A stretch of DNA of 64,000 nucleotides from Sthenelais limicola (lineage: Eukaryota > Annelida > Polychaeta > Phyllodocida > Sigalionidae): the NCBI GenBank assembly GCA_942159475.1, contig OW804094.1, positions 128,450,755-128,514,754 of the forward strand, given 5' to 3'. Below the pieces are notes generated by a model. That model was not told where the DNA came from, did no database searches, and saw nothing but the letters and a program-made list of their open reading frames with translations. Below, one piece after another: positions 51,801-61,200 of the stretch. How positions within the stretch are numbered: the stretch's first letter is position 1; every line of letters starts with the position of its first letter. Made by a program: the position numbers and the translations under genes.

Positions 51801-54800
51801 AGAAGGAGAAACGCAATACAAAATTTGCAAGTGATCAAATCAAATTCATGATAAATGAACATTACTTGATCACCACAAATTGAGGTATTTATTATTCAAG
51901 TTAATCACCATATTTACATTACACCACTCTATACATCCGATTTTTAAAGAACCCCAAAGTAATCTACATTATATATATATGTATTTAGTCTCTTCCTTGA
52001 ACGGTCCAAGGGAAACCACCATAGGCAGGGACTAGAATGATTAAAACCCATAATGCTCTGGCATAACCCCCCGGCTTCGCCTTGGGATTATGCACTCTAC
52101 AGAGCACCAGCAGCCCCTCAATATCGGTCATCAATCCTTACTACGTATAGCAGTGTCTATACGACTAACTAAAACAATGAACATATCTCATAATTACTTC
52201 TGCCTTCGATAAAGAGGTTTATGATGCATTTGGAGGACTCACCTGCTTTAGTACATCTATGGTGACGGGATAGAGCATGTGTTCAATGATAACCCTCAGG
52301 ACTGACTTAGGTTCGTCGGAGCTAGTCATCAGCTGCTGCGCTGCCTGTAGTGCTGCCTGCGCACCGGCGTTCTGGAACTGGAAATAGACAAGAAAAAAAG
52401 AGACAGAACATAAGACAAGTTCCAACATAGATGCATAATTGTGTCCAATACCAAGAAAAATGCCACACGTCAATCAATCCATGCACACTGATCTACACTC
52501 ATCACAATAACTAATTTTTTGGCCGAGATGAGCCGAATTTAAATATGGGCAAAGAATGCCAAAGAGATATGTAAACTGTTCACAAACGATTGACTCGATT
52601 ACATAATGAGTAAATTTGGTATCATCACAGACATAGACCATATAAATCACAGCGGTGGCATTAGTATTTGTATTGGACACAGTCATACATCAGAAATAAT
52701 ATTCAACATTTCATATGCAAATACGTTATTAAGTCGAAATCCAGTGAAGTATTTATATTTTAAACTAGATCTGTACTGATCAAGTGTAACACTTCAAGTG
52801 TTAATTTTCCTGACAAGAAAGTGGGCAAATAAATGTCCTTTGAAGCGCTCAGAGCTCTAAATGATTTGCTTTGCTTGTCTGGAAGCATCGAGAGATCACA
52901 GCTAAGGAGAGCTGGCGCCCAGCAAGCGGATCCCAGTGCCACCTCTCCCAGTTCAAGCCCTATGTTCGTGAAGCGAACTCCCTATCAAAGGCAGAGCTCT
53001 GGTAGTAAAGGAGGCAGATTTTCCCATAGGTGAGCTCTGCCATGCTACTAATTAGCCAAAGCTTATTGTGAGAAGGCATACATGTAGGCCACTTATACTA
53101 GTGGCGGTAGGAGAGTAAAGAAAGCCGCTGCGACGGATTCTGCTTCATCCCTATCCACTGTAATTAGAACTCCATGCCATCTAGCCCTCCTCTCACCAGG
53201 TATTCATGTCTTCTCAGACCCCCAGCAATTGATAGCTTATATTAAAGGCACTGGCTCTGGGGGTTTCTCATTTGGGACCAGAGATAGCCCTCTGTTTCCT
53301 GCAACACTGCCTCAAATTAGGTTAGTGGTATCGCTTTAATAAGCCTATTTTGCGGGCCAGCAGAGCTTGAGGCCCAACGTCCAGTTTAATATAGGATGAG
53401 ACGGATGGCTGGGCTAAACAGGGCTCAGAAGACTGTGTCATCACATCACCCAAGTACCAGCTCCAAAGCTTTTTAATCTAAGTAAATTAGGTGTGCAATA
53501 ATTCTGCAGTGTCTAAACAGCTTGTTATCCAGACTACTGCTGGTGGTCCCCTTCCTAATGGTCATAGAAAGCTTTGGCAGTGGAAGGAAGCAATAGAAGG
53601 ATTTTTTTTAAAAAAGGCAAAAAAAAGCAAGTCAATATTGGTTTTGATTAATTTTGACAAATCCAAACTGTTCCCAATTTTTTTGTATCGCCATAAAAAG
53701 CAAGTGTATTTAGGTTTTGTTTCCTTAGACCTTTTTCCCACGAACACTTTCAGGGCCCATCAGTGAGTTTCTATTTTCGTGGGGATCGCCACGGTTTGCA
53801 TTATTGATGTAAGAGGCATTTCGGAAGCGGCTGACATCCCATCCATTACCTTTATGTATTGAGGCAATGTGTCACAAGGATACGACTCTAATTGCCGACA
53901 TCATATTGAATCTTGCGCTCTCTTCACAGTCAATAACCTTCAACTAAGAGGGAGGATTAGTAGACAACACTGAATTACTGACACTTCAGCGCCGACCATA
54001 AGCAGAAGGCCGGCAAGACAGGTCAACAAAATGAAGCTGTTATCTCCATCTGGGAATCCGTGATGCATGTGCACAAGTACTGGAGAAGGTACACGGTCAA
54101 ATGGAGCCGGGGAGAAATGGGGGTGGCGGGGCTGGGTAGCGGGGATAAGGCTGGGTAAGTGAGTCCTATCTGTTTGTACGGTGATCAAACCAGCAGGCCA
54201 GTCAGCCTATTCACTGCACCAGGTGTGTAATCAAATGGAAGAGCTCGTACAATGAGGAAGTGAGGAGTCCTGCTAAGGTCAACTGAGAGGCTCTTCATGT
54301 CTGAAAGACGGCGACTACAGACAGCGACAGGGGCAATAGATTATTTTTTTTTAAATTACTAATTATCCAACTGCCCTCCCAGATTAAAGGGAGGTCTATT
54401 AGATTTTTTAATGACTCCTGGACAGACTGAGGAGAGCATCTTCCTAAGTTTTTAAACGGTAAATATTCGACTTTCAAGTTCCACGAGGAACTAAGGCAGG
54501 CCACACTTATCTCTACGAGGTTCTGCCTCTACATGGCCAGAGGGAGGCTTATGACACCTAAGGGATATTTAGGGCAAATTTATCCCACATAACCAAAGAT
54601 TAAATGGTGAGCAGTGGGAACCCTCTCATGGGCAATATTGCCAGCTCCATTAAGTCCATAAGTACACGTAACGCAAAATGAATAATCGCTGCCCAGGCGA
54701 TCCTAAAATATCCTTGGGAGCTTTCACATGAGATGATTATTACCTCTGTGAAACTATTACCATTGCGAATACGCTTGGATAATAAAAGCATGCAATTAAC

Positions 54801-55217
54801 CAATACCAAACTACAACTATACGCCAGGGCTTAAAACAGGGGCCACATACACTGCGTTCATTTAGTTTCCTCCAAAAAGGCAATTGAATCAATTGGTCTG
54901 AATATATATATATATCAGTCTAGTTTCAAAAAAATTGTTTTCCTTGAATACATTTAACTAGTTCATATTATTACTTGCAGTTTACATGGATGGTTCCCAT
55001 TTTAAAGCACCTAGACAAGACTACACTACTGTTCTAAGACTAGAAGAGAAGGAAAATGTGACCGGACCTCGCTTACCTGGCTGGAGGACTCGATTTTTAG
55101 TTGCTCATGATTTGAGAACTGGACGTAGACAGTGCGGCCCCGGAGCTCGGGAGGATGGTTTGTGTAGTAATTGACCATTGTGGTGGCCGAGGCGATATCT
55201 CCCATTTCTAATAAGGC
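24758..55217 (-). CDS. PTBP: Polypyrimidine tract-binding protein (PTBP1/2/3 family, hnRNP I), 5' end outside window
   Basis: Fifteen exon positions join in one frame into about 450 residues covering the second half of RRM1 and all of RRM2, RRM3 and RRM4, matching vertebrate PTBP in order and spacing. PTBP is a nuclear RNA-binding protein that binds CU-rich tracts and represses exons. Exons in order of transcription: 55077-55217 (RRM1); 52243-52377, 48272-48323, 46368-46426 and 41317-41494 (RRM2); 38031-38123 and 35371-35391 (linker); 34014-34135, 30468-30501, 29699-29791 and 28754-28851 (RRM3); 28453-28571, 28244-28318 and 27059-27122 (RRM4); then either 24874-24942 or 24758-24838 as the last exon. 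Signature blocks include [18 protein letters not shown] with [37 protein letters not shown] and [13 protein letters not shown]. Human PTBP1 has about 100 residues before the first exon seen here, so roughly the first fifth is missing. Junctions are all GT-AG with consistent phases. Confidence 0.96.
24874..24942 (-). CDS. PTBP: PTBP alternative last exon A (proximal copy)
   Basis: Encodes [20 protein letters not shown], then VI and TAA (24874-24876). It ends at the same place as vertebrate PTBP and keeps the HHLRVSF block. Acceptor CATTTCAG is next to 24942 and follows a pyrimidine tract. No donor follows, so this copy ends translation. Copy B lies only 35 nt further on and would sit in its 3' UTR. 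Confidence 0.93.
   Translation of the reverse strand, partial: ALHNFELGNSHHLRVSFTKSVI
24943..27058 (-). other. PTBP last intron
   Basis: 2.1-kb intron before the duplicated last exons. The minus-strand word TCCTAGGGGGAGCAG (26893-26907) resembles a CTCF core. GGGCAATATTGCAA and CCCAATATTGCAA are near-repeats at about 26765-26802. No coding sequence seen. Confidence 0.55.
27059..27122 (-). CDS. PTBP: PTBP RRM4 exon with RNP1 motif
   Basis: 64-nt exon encoding (Q)[29 protein letters not shown] is the RNP1-equivalent strand of RRM4, identical to human PTBP1 over most of its length. Acceptor TTTGCAG, donor GTAAGT. It ends in phase 0, so it can splice to either last exon. Confidence 0.96.
28244..28318 (-). 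CDS. PTBP: PTBP RRM4 exon
   Basis: 75-nt exon encoding [20 protein letters not shown] then FKFFQ. It matches human PPSVSEEDLKVLFSSNGG...FKFFQ. Acceptor ATTCGCAG, donor GTAAGT. The first base completes the second Pro of NIPP. Confidence 0.95.
28453..28571 (-). CDS. PTBP: PTBP RRM3-RRM4 linker and RRM4 RNP2 exon
   Basis: 119-nt exon encoding [20 protein letters not shown], then [19 protein letters not shown]. This is the most conserved block of PTBP proteins; LHLSNI is the RNP2 strand of RRM4. Introns on both sides are short (134 and 182 nt). Acceptor CTTTTCAG, donor GTGAGT. Confidence 0.97.
28754..28851 (-). CDS. PTBP: PTBP end of RRM3
   Basis: 98-nt exon encoding [20 protein letters not shown], then [13 protein letters not shown], equivalent to human AMSHLNGHKLHGKPIRITLS/KHQNVQLPREGQ. 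Acceptor TTCCTCCAG, donor GTAAGT. It ends in phase 0. Confidence 0.96.
29699..29791 (-). CDS. PTBP: PTBP RRM3 core exon with RNP1 motif
   Basis: 93-nt exon encoding [20 protein letters not shown], then [18 protein letters not shown] is the RNP1-equivalent of RRM3. Acceptor TCCATTAG, donor GTGAGT. It needs the preceding 34-nt exon to be read correctly: joined directly to exon 34014-34135 it gives VYTGMYIA and then TGA. Confidence 0.96.
30468..30501 (-). CDS. PTBP: PTBP 34-nt RRM3 exon (autoregulatory cassette)
   Basis: Exactly 34 nt between acceptor GACTTTAG and donor GTACGT, encoding [11 protein letters not shown] plus the first base of Gly. It matches human VTPQSLFILFG, and 34 nt is the length of the corresponding vertebrate PTBP1/PTBP2 exon, whose skipping sends the mRNA to nonsense-mediated decay. 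34 is not a multiple of 3, so skipping shifts the frame. Confidence 0.93.
30502..34013 (-). other. PTBP intron upstream of the 34-nt exon (3.5 kb)
   Basis: Contains a pyrimidine-rich stretch on the transcribed strand at about 30609-30640, upstream of the 34-nt exon, and a 14-bp inverted repeat at 31522-31535 / 31634-31647. An 18-nt palindrome (GCTAATCTGTAGATTAGC) lies at 32134-32151. No further exon recognised. Confidence 0.55.
34014..34135 (-). CDS. PTBP: PTBP linker end and RRM3 start (RNP2)
   Basis: 122-nt exon encoding [20 protein letters not shown], then [27 protein letters not shown] is the RNP2 strand of RRM3. A second in-frame acceptor (ACAG, exon from 34129) lies 6 nt inside the first (CTAG, exon from 34135), so two residues may be optional. 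Donor GTGTGT is slightly weak. It ends in phase 0. Confidence 0.93.
35371..35391 (-). CDS. PTBP: PTBP 21-nt linker microexon
   Basis: A 21-nt exon between a long pyrimidine tract ending TCTCGTAG and donor GTAGGT. It encodes GLGALQ with split codons on both sides (phase 1 to phase 1). It fits exactly between exons 38031-38123 and 34014-34135 and adds seven residues. It resembles the short Gly/Ala/Leu-rich linker of vertebrate PTBP. The splice signals are good, but the match is short. Confidence 0.7.
35392..38030 (-). other. PTBP intron (2.6 kb)
   Basis: Between two linker exons. Apart from a TAG repeat and a pyrimidine tract just upstream of the microexon, no conserved coding block is seen. 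The frame at 36166-36525 (+) has no recognisable domain. Confidence 0.5.
35616..35647. repeat. TAG trinucleotide repeat
   Basis: GTAGTAGTAGTAGAGGTAGT... read directly, about 225 nt upstream of the 21-nt microexon in the PTBP intron. Confidence 0.8.
38031..38123 (-). CDS. PTBP: PTBP RRM2-RRM3 linker exon
   Basis: 93-nt phase 1-1 exon encoding [20 protein letters not shown], then [10 protein letters not shown]. This Pro/Gly/Ala/Thr-rich sequence is typical of the flexible linker between RRM2 and RRM3 (human ASPYAGAGFPPTFAIP). Donor GTACGA. The acceptor (GATATGAAG) has a poor pyrimidine tract, which suggests regulated inclusion. Skipping keeps the frame. Confidence 0.85.
38124..41316 (-). other. 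PTBP intron (3.2 kb)
   Basis: Contains the hairpin at 38205-38241. A 157-codon frame at 39777-40250 (-) has no known domain and is judged to be chance. Confidence 0.5.
38205..38241 (-). promoter_or_regulatory. Intronic hairpin upstream of linker exon
   Basis: Arms TACGGATGATT (38207-38217) and AATCATCCGTA (38229-38239) are perfectly complementary over 11 bp. One G-T and one further A-T pair extend the stem outward, around an 11-nt loop. It lies about 85 nt upstream of the weak acceptor of exon 38031-38123 on the transcribed strand. Confidence 0.6.
41317..41494 (-). CDS. PTBP: PTBP second half of RRM2
   Basis: 178-nt exon encoding [40 protein letters not shown] and [19 protein letters not shown]. 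It is nearly identical to vertebrate PTBP in the [11 protein letters not shown] and [15 protein letters not shown] blocks, including the extra fifth strand typical of PTB RRM2. Acceptor CTTTTCCAG, donor GTAAGT. Confidence 0.97.
41495..46367 (-). other. PTBP intron (4.9 kb)
   Basis: Longest PTBP intron in the window. Only short C-rich and simple-sequence stretches are seen; no exon or known mobile-element protein was recognised. Confidence 0.5.
46368..46426 (-). CDS. PTBP: PTBP RRM2 exon with RNP1 motif
   Basis: 59-nt exon encoding (N)[28 protein letters not shown] is the RNP1-equivalent of RRM2 (human FQALLQYAD). Acceptor TTTTTCAG, donor GTAAGC. Phases fit both neighbours. Confidence 0.95.
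48272..48323 (-). CDS. PTBP: PTBP RRM2 exon
   Basis: 52-nt exon encoding [17 protein letters not shown] plus the first base of the next Asn. It matches human IFSKFGTVLKIITFTKN. Acceptor ATTTTCAG, donor GTGAGT. Confidence 0.95.
48324..52242 (-). other. PTBP intron (3.9 kb), G/C-skewed patches
   Basis: Contains a G-rich run (49839-49860), GGA-rich (about 51210-51245) and CCT-rich (51399-51420) simple sequence, and a CTCF-like word at 49707-49723. The 148-codon frame at 49790-50236 (-) comes from the skewed composition and shows no domain. Confidence 0.5.
51399..51420. repeat. CCT trinucleotide repeat
   Basis: CCTCCTCCTCCTCCT run read directly, in a PTBP intron. Confidence 0.85.
52243..52377 (-). 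CDS. PTBP: PTBP RRM1-RRM2 linker and RRM2 start (RNP2)
   Basis: 135-nt exon, 45 whole codons, encoding [40 protein letters not shown] and DVLKQ. It matches human ARAQAALQAVN and VLRIIVENLFYPVTLDVLHQ; LRVIIE is the RNP2 strand of RRM2. The linker is shorter than in vertebrate PTBP1. A second in-frame acceptor 6 nt downstream (CAGTTCCAG) could drop two residues. Donor GTGAGT. Confidence 0.96.
54902..54916. repeat. AT dinucleotide run
   Basis: Short (AT)n tract read directly, in the PTBP intron between 52377 and 55077. The rest of that 2.7-kb intron shows no exon. Confidence 0.85.
55077..55217 (-). CDS. PTBP: PTBP second half of RRM1 (first exon visible in window)
   Basis: 141-nt exon, 47 whole codons, encoding [40 protein letters not shown] and KIESSSQ. 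It matches human AFIEM...[31 protein letters not shown]. ALLEM is the RNP1-equivalent strand of RRM1. Acceptor CTTTCCAG, donor GTAAGC. The preceding exon should encode the VIHIRNLP and GKVTNLLMLKGKNQ part, which I searched for on the - strand up to 64000 without success. Confidence 0.96.
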
Positions 55218-58200
55218 CTGGAAAGGGGAAAAAACAAGACATCGTTTAGTAACCTGAAACAACTCCGGTCGCGGAAGTGGATGGGGCTAGAAATTAACCT
55301 GGTAGGATATACTCAACAGGTAAGATACCTAAGCAGAAACACAGTATCATGGATGTTTTGAAAGGGAAGCAGCTGTTGTCATGAGAGAATTTTTTAACGT
55401 GTGACTAGTGCACGGACAATAGGTTGTATATCTTGTAAACGACAAACACACTCGGTTCAAAGGGATCAATGGATATAAATCATAAAAACCATCTGTTCAC
55501 ATTCAGCAACAGCAAAGCCATAAAACTCTATCATTGGAACGCACCTTATTTTCGCGCAAATAATTAAACATGACTGATGTAGGCACATAGTTTGGTGCAA
55601 TAATCTTGCATACACTCATTGGTCATTGTTCTAATTTCAATTAAAAAAAAAGGAGGTCAACAGGTAAAAATGATGCAGAGTCCATGCCAATTTTTAGGCG
55701 AATGACTGGCGCCCTTATTCATCCATTGAAACCATTCACAGCCGGGAGGCAAACTAAAAACGACAAAAAATATAAAAACAAAAATAATCATGTTTCATGA
55801 CTCAGTGGAGGGTAGAAGTATTTTCTTTATTGCTACCGACATTGCAGGGGTATTTATACCTAGGGAGGCGGTAGGACCCCCACCGCCATTCCCAGAGTAA
55901 TCCAGGTGGGCCAGTCACCCAGCCCTCCTCGGTAAAGCCTCAGGTCACGGCCAGGTCATGTGCCCATCAGGCAACGTGTGGCGGGTGCTCCGCTAGAGGG
56001 GGTTGTCAGTCGATGCCAGGCCTCCAGGGTGGAATGGATATTGGAGGCGGAAGCGCCATGCCCCCGGAGAAATATCGCACTCTGCTCCCCCTAGTGACTA
56101 GCTGCAAGTGGATCCGACTCGGGTTTCTACTATTACGCTGAACGATCTATGGATAAAGACCACCGATATAAGGAACTCTACCAATGTTACGTATTAATCT
56201 GGAGGGAGTGCTTCCACTAGTTGAAGATCCAAACATACAGCCACCAAGGGGATCGTAAGAGAGCGTGAGATACCTTCGCACTCAAAGCAAACCTCATCCA
56301 CTCTCTTTCTCTTCTCATCTCGCTTCTGTTCGTTTGCAAATAGACATTTTTTCCCTACTCTATTGTTTCAAATCCCCTTCTCTGATTCAAACTAAGAGAA
56401 GTCGGCATGGAGTGTTGTGTGACGGTGGACAACTGTTGCTATGGTAACAGATGTTGGCTGGATGATTGGCACGTGTGCTTGATGCATTCCTTCACACACA
56501 GCATTAGTCAATACGTACATTTTTAAACCGTTAAAGGATGAAGGTGCATTCGCCATCTGCACTCCAAAGTAACAGGTGACTAACCTAATAAGTTAAAGTT
56601 TCTAAGAGCAACAAGTGACATGAGTAGTTTTCCATGTACGGAAGACAGGTTCGATGATTGCTCTATAATATAGCATAGTTAATAAACCCTACGTTCTACT
56701 GGCACCGTTTTCTGGTTACCTGGTAAAATTATTCGGCGACATCTATAGACAGCATGTAAAACTGATTCACCAAGGGCAGAATTTCCTTCATCTCGAATGA
56801 CGATAATATTTTCCTTTTATTGGCTACCCACACAGAAACTGGACCCGATCGGGAAACCACACCCATAGTGTCCAAACACGAGTAAAACTTCGTGTAAATG
56901 CTGCGGGCACTTTCTACGACTGCCAGTGTGATCTGATTAATGTGAGATTGGCACAAGGTAAATGGTCTCCGTCCCGATTTACTTGAGGAACTCTCAAAGT
57001 GTCGAGACAATTGCAATTTGTCGTGACCCACTAAGGCGATGGCATGACCAAACAGCTTAAGTAAGCTATCCCTGATAATTTCCATGCTTACGAACAGCGC
57101 CCACCCCACCCTAACCAGACAGAACTAACACAGGTAATTCTGGCACAGAACAAGAGTCGGCCATGGTTTCATATTATGCTTGCTCGTATTGGATATCAGA
57201 GAAGAAGTATTAGAAATGAGGAAGTGTTATCCATATATCGATGCTGATAAGGCTTCTCTCTTCATTATCAACATCTCCTTTTTTCCTCCCTTTCCCATTT
57301 AATCTTATCCTTCCTTCCCCATGTGCGGTGGTTTTAAAGAGATAAAAAATGAAATGAAGTTCCTGGTATAGCTGGGACGAACGAGCGGAATATCTATCTC
57401 TGCAGCAATGCAAGGAGGGAGAAAGAGAGGATAGGAAAGGCGTCGGGCATCAAAGCAGCTGACATCCTTCCCTCCCCCCGGATTACCTTCTTATCTGTTT
57501 ACCCTAAAAGATTTTTCCGGCTCGAGGTAATCCCTACTGATGTCGTTGCCATGGCAACACGACACAAGCATCTGGTAGGAGGACTGAGACGCGTGTTGGA
57601 CGAAGAGAGCACGTTCTGGTCCGGGCGCCGAGAGGCTGAAGAGACCCGGGGATCCATTGCACACAATGACAATGCAAACAAACCATGCAATGTTTACACT
57701 ACCCCCTTCGCTTTTCCAATAAGGCACAGATCCTCGCCGTCTCTTGTATGCAGCTATTGTGGCGGCGCAGAAAGGGCCCGATCGAGTAGAAATTGGACGA
57801 GATGCGTGAGTGGTAGCTTATATGAGATGTAATTTGAAACAGGCCTCATGACAAGCTGGCATGATGTCCTTAACGTGTATTTCACACAGCCATTAAAATG
57901 CAGACTCCTGTGTAGATATGAATCATGCGTTATAACAGATATAATCTCTCTTTTTTTAAGAAGCGCCGGAATTGAAAAAATACTAGGAGCTTGCATGGGA
58001 AGCAGTCTTCAGCTATCACTACCCACTACGTTCTGTACCACTAAGGTCTAGACCTCGAGGTAACCCTCCTCCCACAAGGTCCATATTGAAATACTCTAAC
58101 AGACTACAATGCAGCGCTTAGACACATTAGGAAAGTGACCCCCCCCCCTTCCCTCCAACAGGGCTAGGTAATGACCTCCAGATCTACTTATGAAGCGGTC

Positions 58201-61200
58201 CGTTTGAAGATGGGCGAGTCTCTATTGTTTTCCCCATAACACAGCCTCTGTGCCCTTGGTTAAGGGGCTCATCTAGGAGCTCCCATTAAAACTCCCACCT
58301 GACAAGGTCCCCACAGATTTCATCACCCATTACTGCCATTAAGGGCAATTTTCCGGCATCCTTGCCGCTCGTATATACATGTACTAGCCTGCTTCATCAC
58401 AGGACTTGTGTACTCAGTCGGGGCGAGCTGGGGTAGCAGGAGGAGAGTATTGGAATAATATTTCCTGGTGCTCTTATTGTTGTCGTGCACATCAATATTT
58501 CATATCCACGACGAGAAGTGGGACATCTAGATCCGTACGCAGAACATATCCGCTGCGTCACATTGAAAGCGGGCTGGAAGATTGGAAGCATAGCTGTAAC
58601 TTCGATACATCAAATATCGACGTATGCTGTTGCATCTTTTATTATTCCTGACACGGCATCGTTAAGAAAAGAATAGCAACAAGCATTTAATCATTCATTT
58701 TCTCACAATTAAGCACCGTTTTAAATTTCGAAGTAATCATTCCCTATGCAGAAGTGATGAATTGGTGATGGTTTTGATGAGTTGCCGAACAGGAATGTCA
58801 ATCGGAAACCTGTGAAAGTTTTATAGTTGAAGGCAATGAATCATAGCTTGAAGCACCTGTCATATTCTAGGACCAGAGGGAGGATCAGAAGCAAAAGCAG
58901 TAACAGACGTTACAGCCAGCACCACTAAAGTGATAATACCAAGTCCTTTAATATTTATTATGTAAATCATTAAATATGAAGCCGGGTCTCCATTACGGAT
59001 GATCTATGCCCTCACGGCGCGCCGACTGGCGGCGGCCGTGTAATAATGTATCAACCTACGCATGCCGAATGCCTCTCCCAGTCCCAAATTGATATCTATA
59101 CACAGCGTTAATGCAAGGCGTTAGGCTGGAGACACTGAGCATACTATACATACACAAATAATAGGAGGGACAGACCATCAGGCTGCACTGACAATATCAA
59201 TAGTGGTATGACATTAGGCTGCATATAACCGGTACTTCTTGTGACATTTCCTAGAGTCCAGAAGACAATAGGTCAGATGTTTATAATAATGTGGGCATAT
59301 CATCCGTCTGTGTAGGGCAAACCAGGTGATAACACGCCGGTTTCCGCTCAAGTCAAGCTGGGGACTTTGCAATAAATAAAAAAAAGATCTGTATATCATC
59401 ATTGAAAAGGCTTGAAATAGGGCTTCCACCATCTACTTAGGCCATTTGGATATGCCTGTAATAGATGTTGTGTGAGACGACCAACGGTCTTCCAAAGCCC
59501 ATCAATAATGCAACTGGCTCCCATGAATGTTTGTTCATCAAGCACGCCCAATATTTGCCTGCTGGCTTTAGCAGAGCATGGTGCATCTAGTATTTCTGCT
59601 ACACACTGGCAAGAATGATGTGGTAGGAGGTGGTGGTGGTGGCAATGGTGGTTAGCTGGATGTAGGAGTGAACCTTTTCATGTAAAGCTGGGCTTGTCCA
59701 CGAATGCTTTATACCTGTTAATTAAAGAGACGTCAGCAGCGATGCGGGCATGATCACGACTCTCTTTAACCACCGCCAGTTTGGAGACAGTGTTCCATCC
59801 ATTAACAGTACTGAAGCACGGACTGGAGGATCTGAATGATGAAGATGCTTTAAATTGATGGCGGACCTTAAACATCATTGCGAGAGGGGGGAGATTCTGG
59901 TAGGGGGTGGTAGGAGGCGGGTGGGGTAAGATTTGATTGATACGACCATCTAGCCATGTGACGGGGTGGTTGAACACCTTGGGCAAGCATGGACAGCAGG
60001 GTGTTGACAATGACAACTCCGCCATCACTCCGCTGACACCATCAATCATAACATGTGACCCGCTGTTGCTAGGTAACCATTGCCATCAGTCATGCTTGGG
60101 ACCCGGCCCAACAGACCACAGAGCACTTGTACCTTGTCCAACATGCCAGCCTGAGTGGATCCAAGTCACAGGCTCACAGCTGTGACCTTTTTTGTGGGAG
60201 CTTAGAGAGCTATTGTGCGGATACCAGCAAATGTCAGAAAATGGTGTATTGTACTAGTTCCGTCCCAACATAGCCACATGTTGTGGTTGCAACTTCAGGG
60301 CATGGGATGATGATGATGATGATGATGATAATAAGTTTGCATGGATACAGGATCCAATGTAGGCCGGATCGAAACTTCCAGCCAGGGCAACTGTGCACAG
60401 TATGCTTCTATATTCTGTAACGATCGGTATACCAATAACCTATCGGTCCTCTGAATGGCGGTTTATTAAAAATTCAGTCTCTTGCCGTTAATCGGCATCA
60501 GCGTTGGGAAAGCACCGCTGGTCACAAACTGCACTCGCCCCTAGTTGATGGATATCATCGCTAGGGGCCATCCGGGGCGTTGTTCGAAGAGAAGAAAGCT
60601 GATAAAAGATTAAACTCTATGCAAAGGCCGGTGGGGCCGGGGGAGAGAGAATGGAGGGAGAATAGAACAAAAAAATGCACAGACGCAGCTGGAAGCTATT
60701 CAAGTAGCGGGTATCCTATATGATCTGTACAACACAACAACACGCGTGGGGAGTGCATGATATTTAGTATGAGTGCACGAGAATGTAGCCTGCGTGTGTC
60801 AGCTGGAAATCCTGCACTGGAGGAAAGATCTAGCTATGAATGTGAAGTGCAGGAGGAGGACTGGAGGAGGCTGAGTTGGTGTGTCTGTGTGTGTGGTACG
60901 TAGCATGTCATTCTTTCCCATGTCACATGTGCTTGTATTGGTGACAGTCTACGTTGGATCTTGAAGCCAATCTGTGATTATCACATAAGCTCCTTCTTTG
61001 TGGGAGAATAGCATGATCGGCGCGGTAGGCGGTGTGCGTTATGTTCTCACACACGAAGCCATGCAGAGCATCATTGGCACAAGGGGATTTGTATATGAAG
61101 ATTTACGAGGGAACTTTAAATAGATCTATTACATGCAGTCGACATAATCGCTGCCAATGTTTCTGGAAGAAGTAAGAAAAATGTGCGTCAAATGATATGG

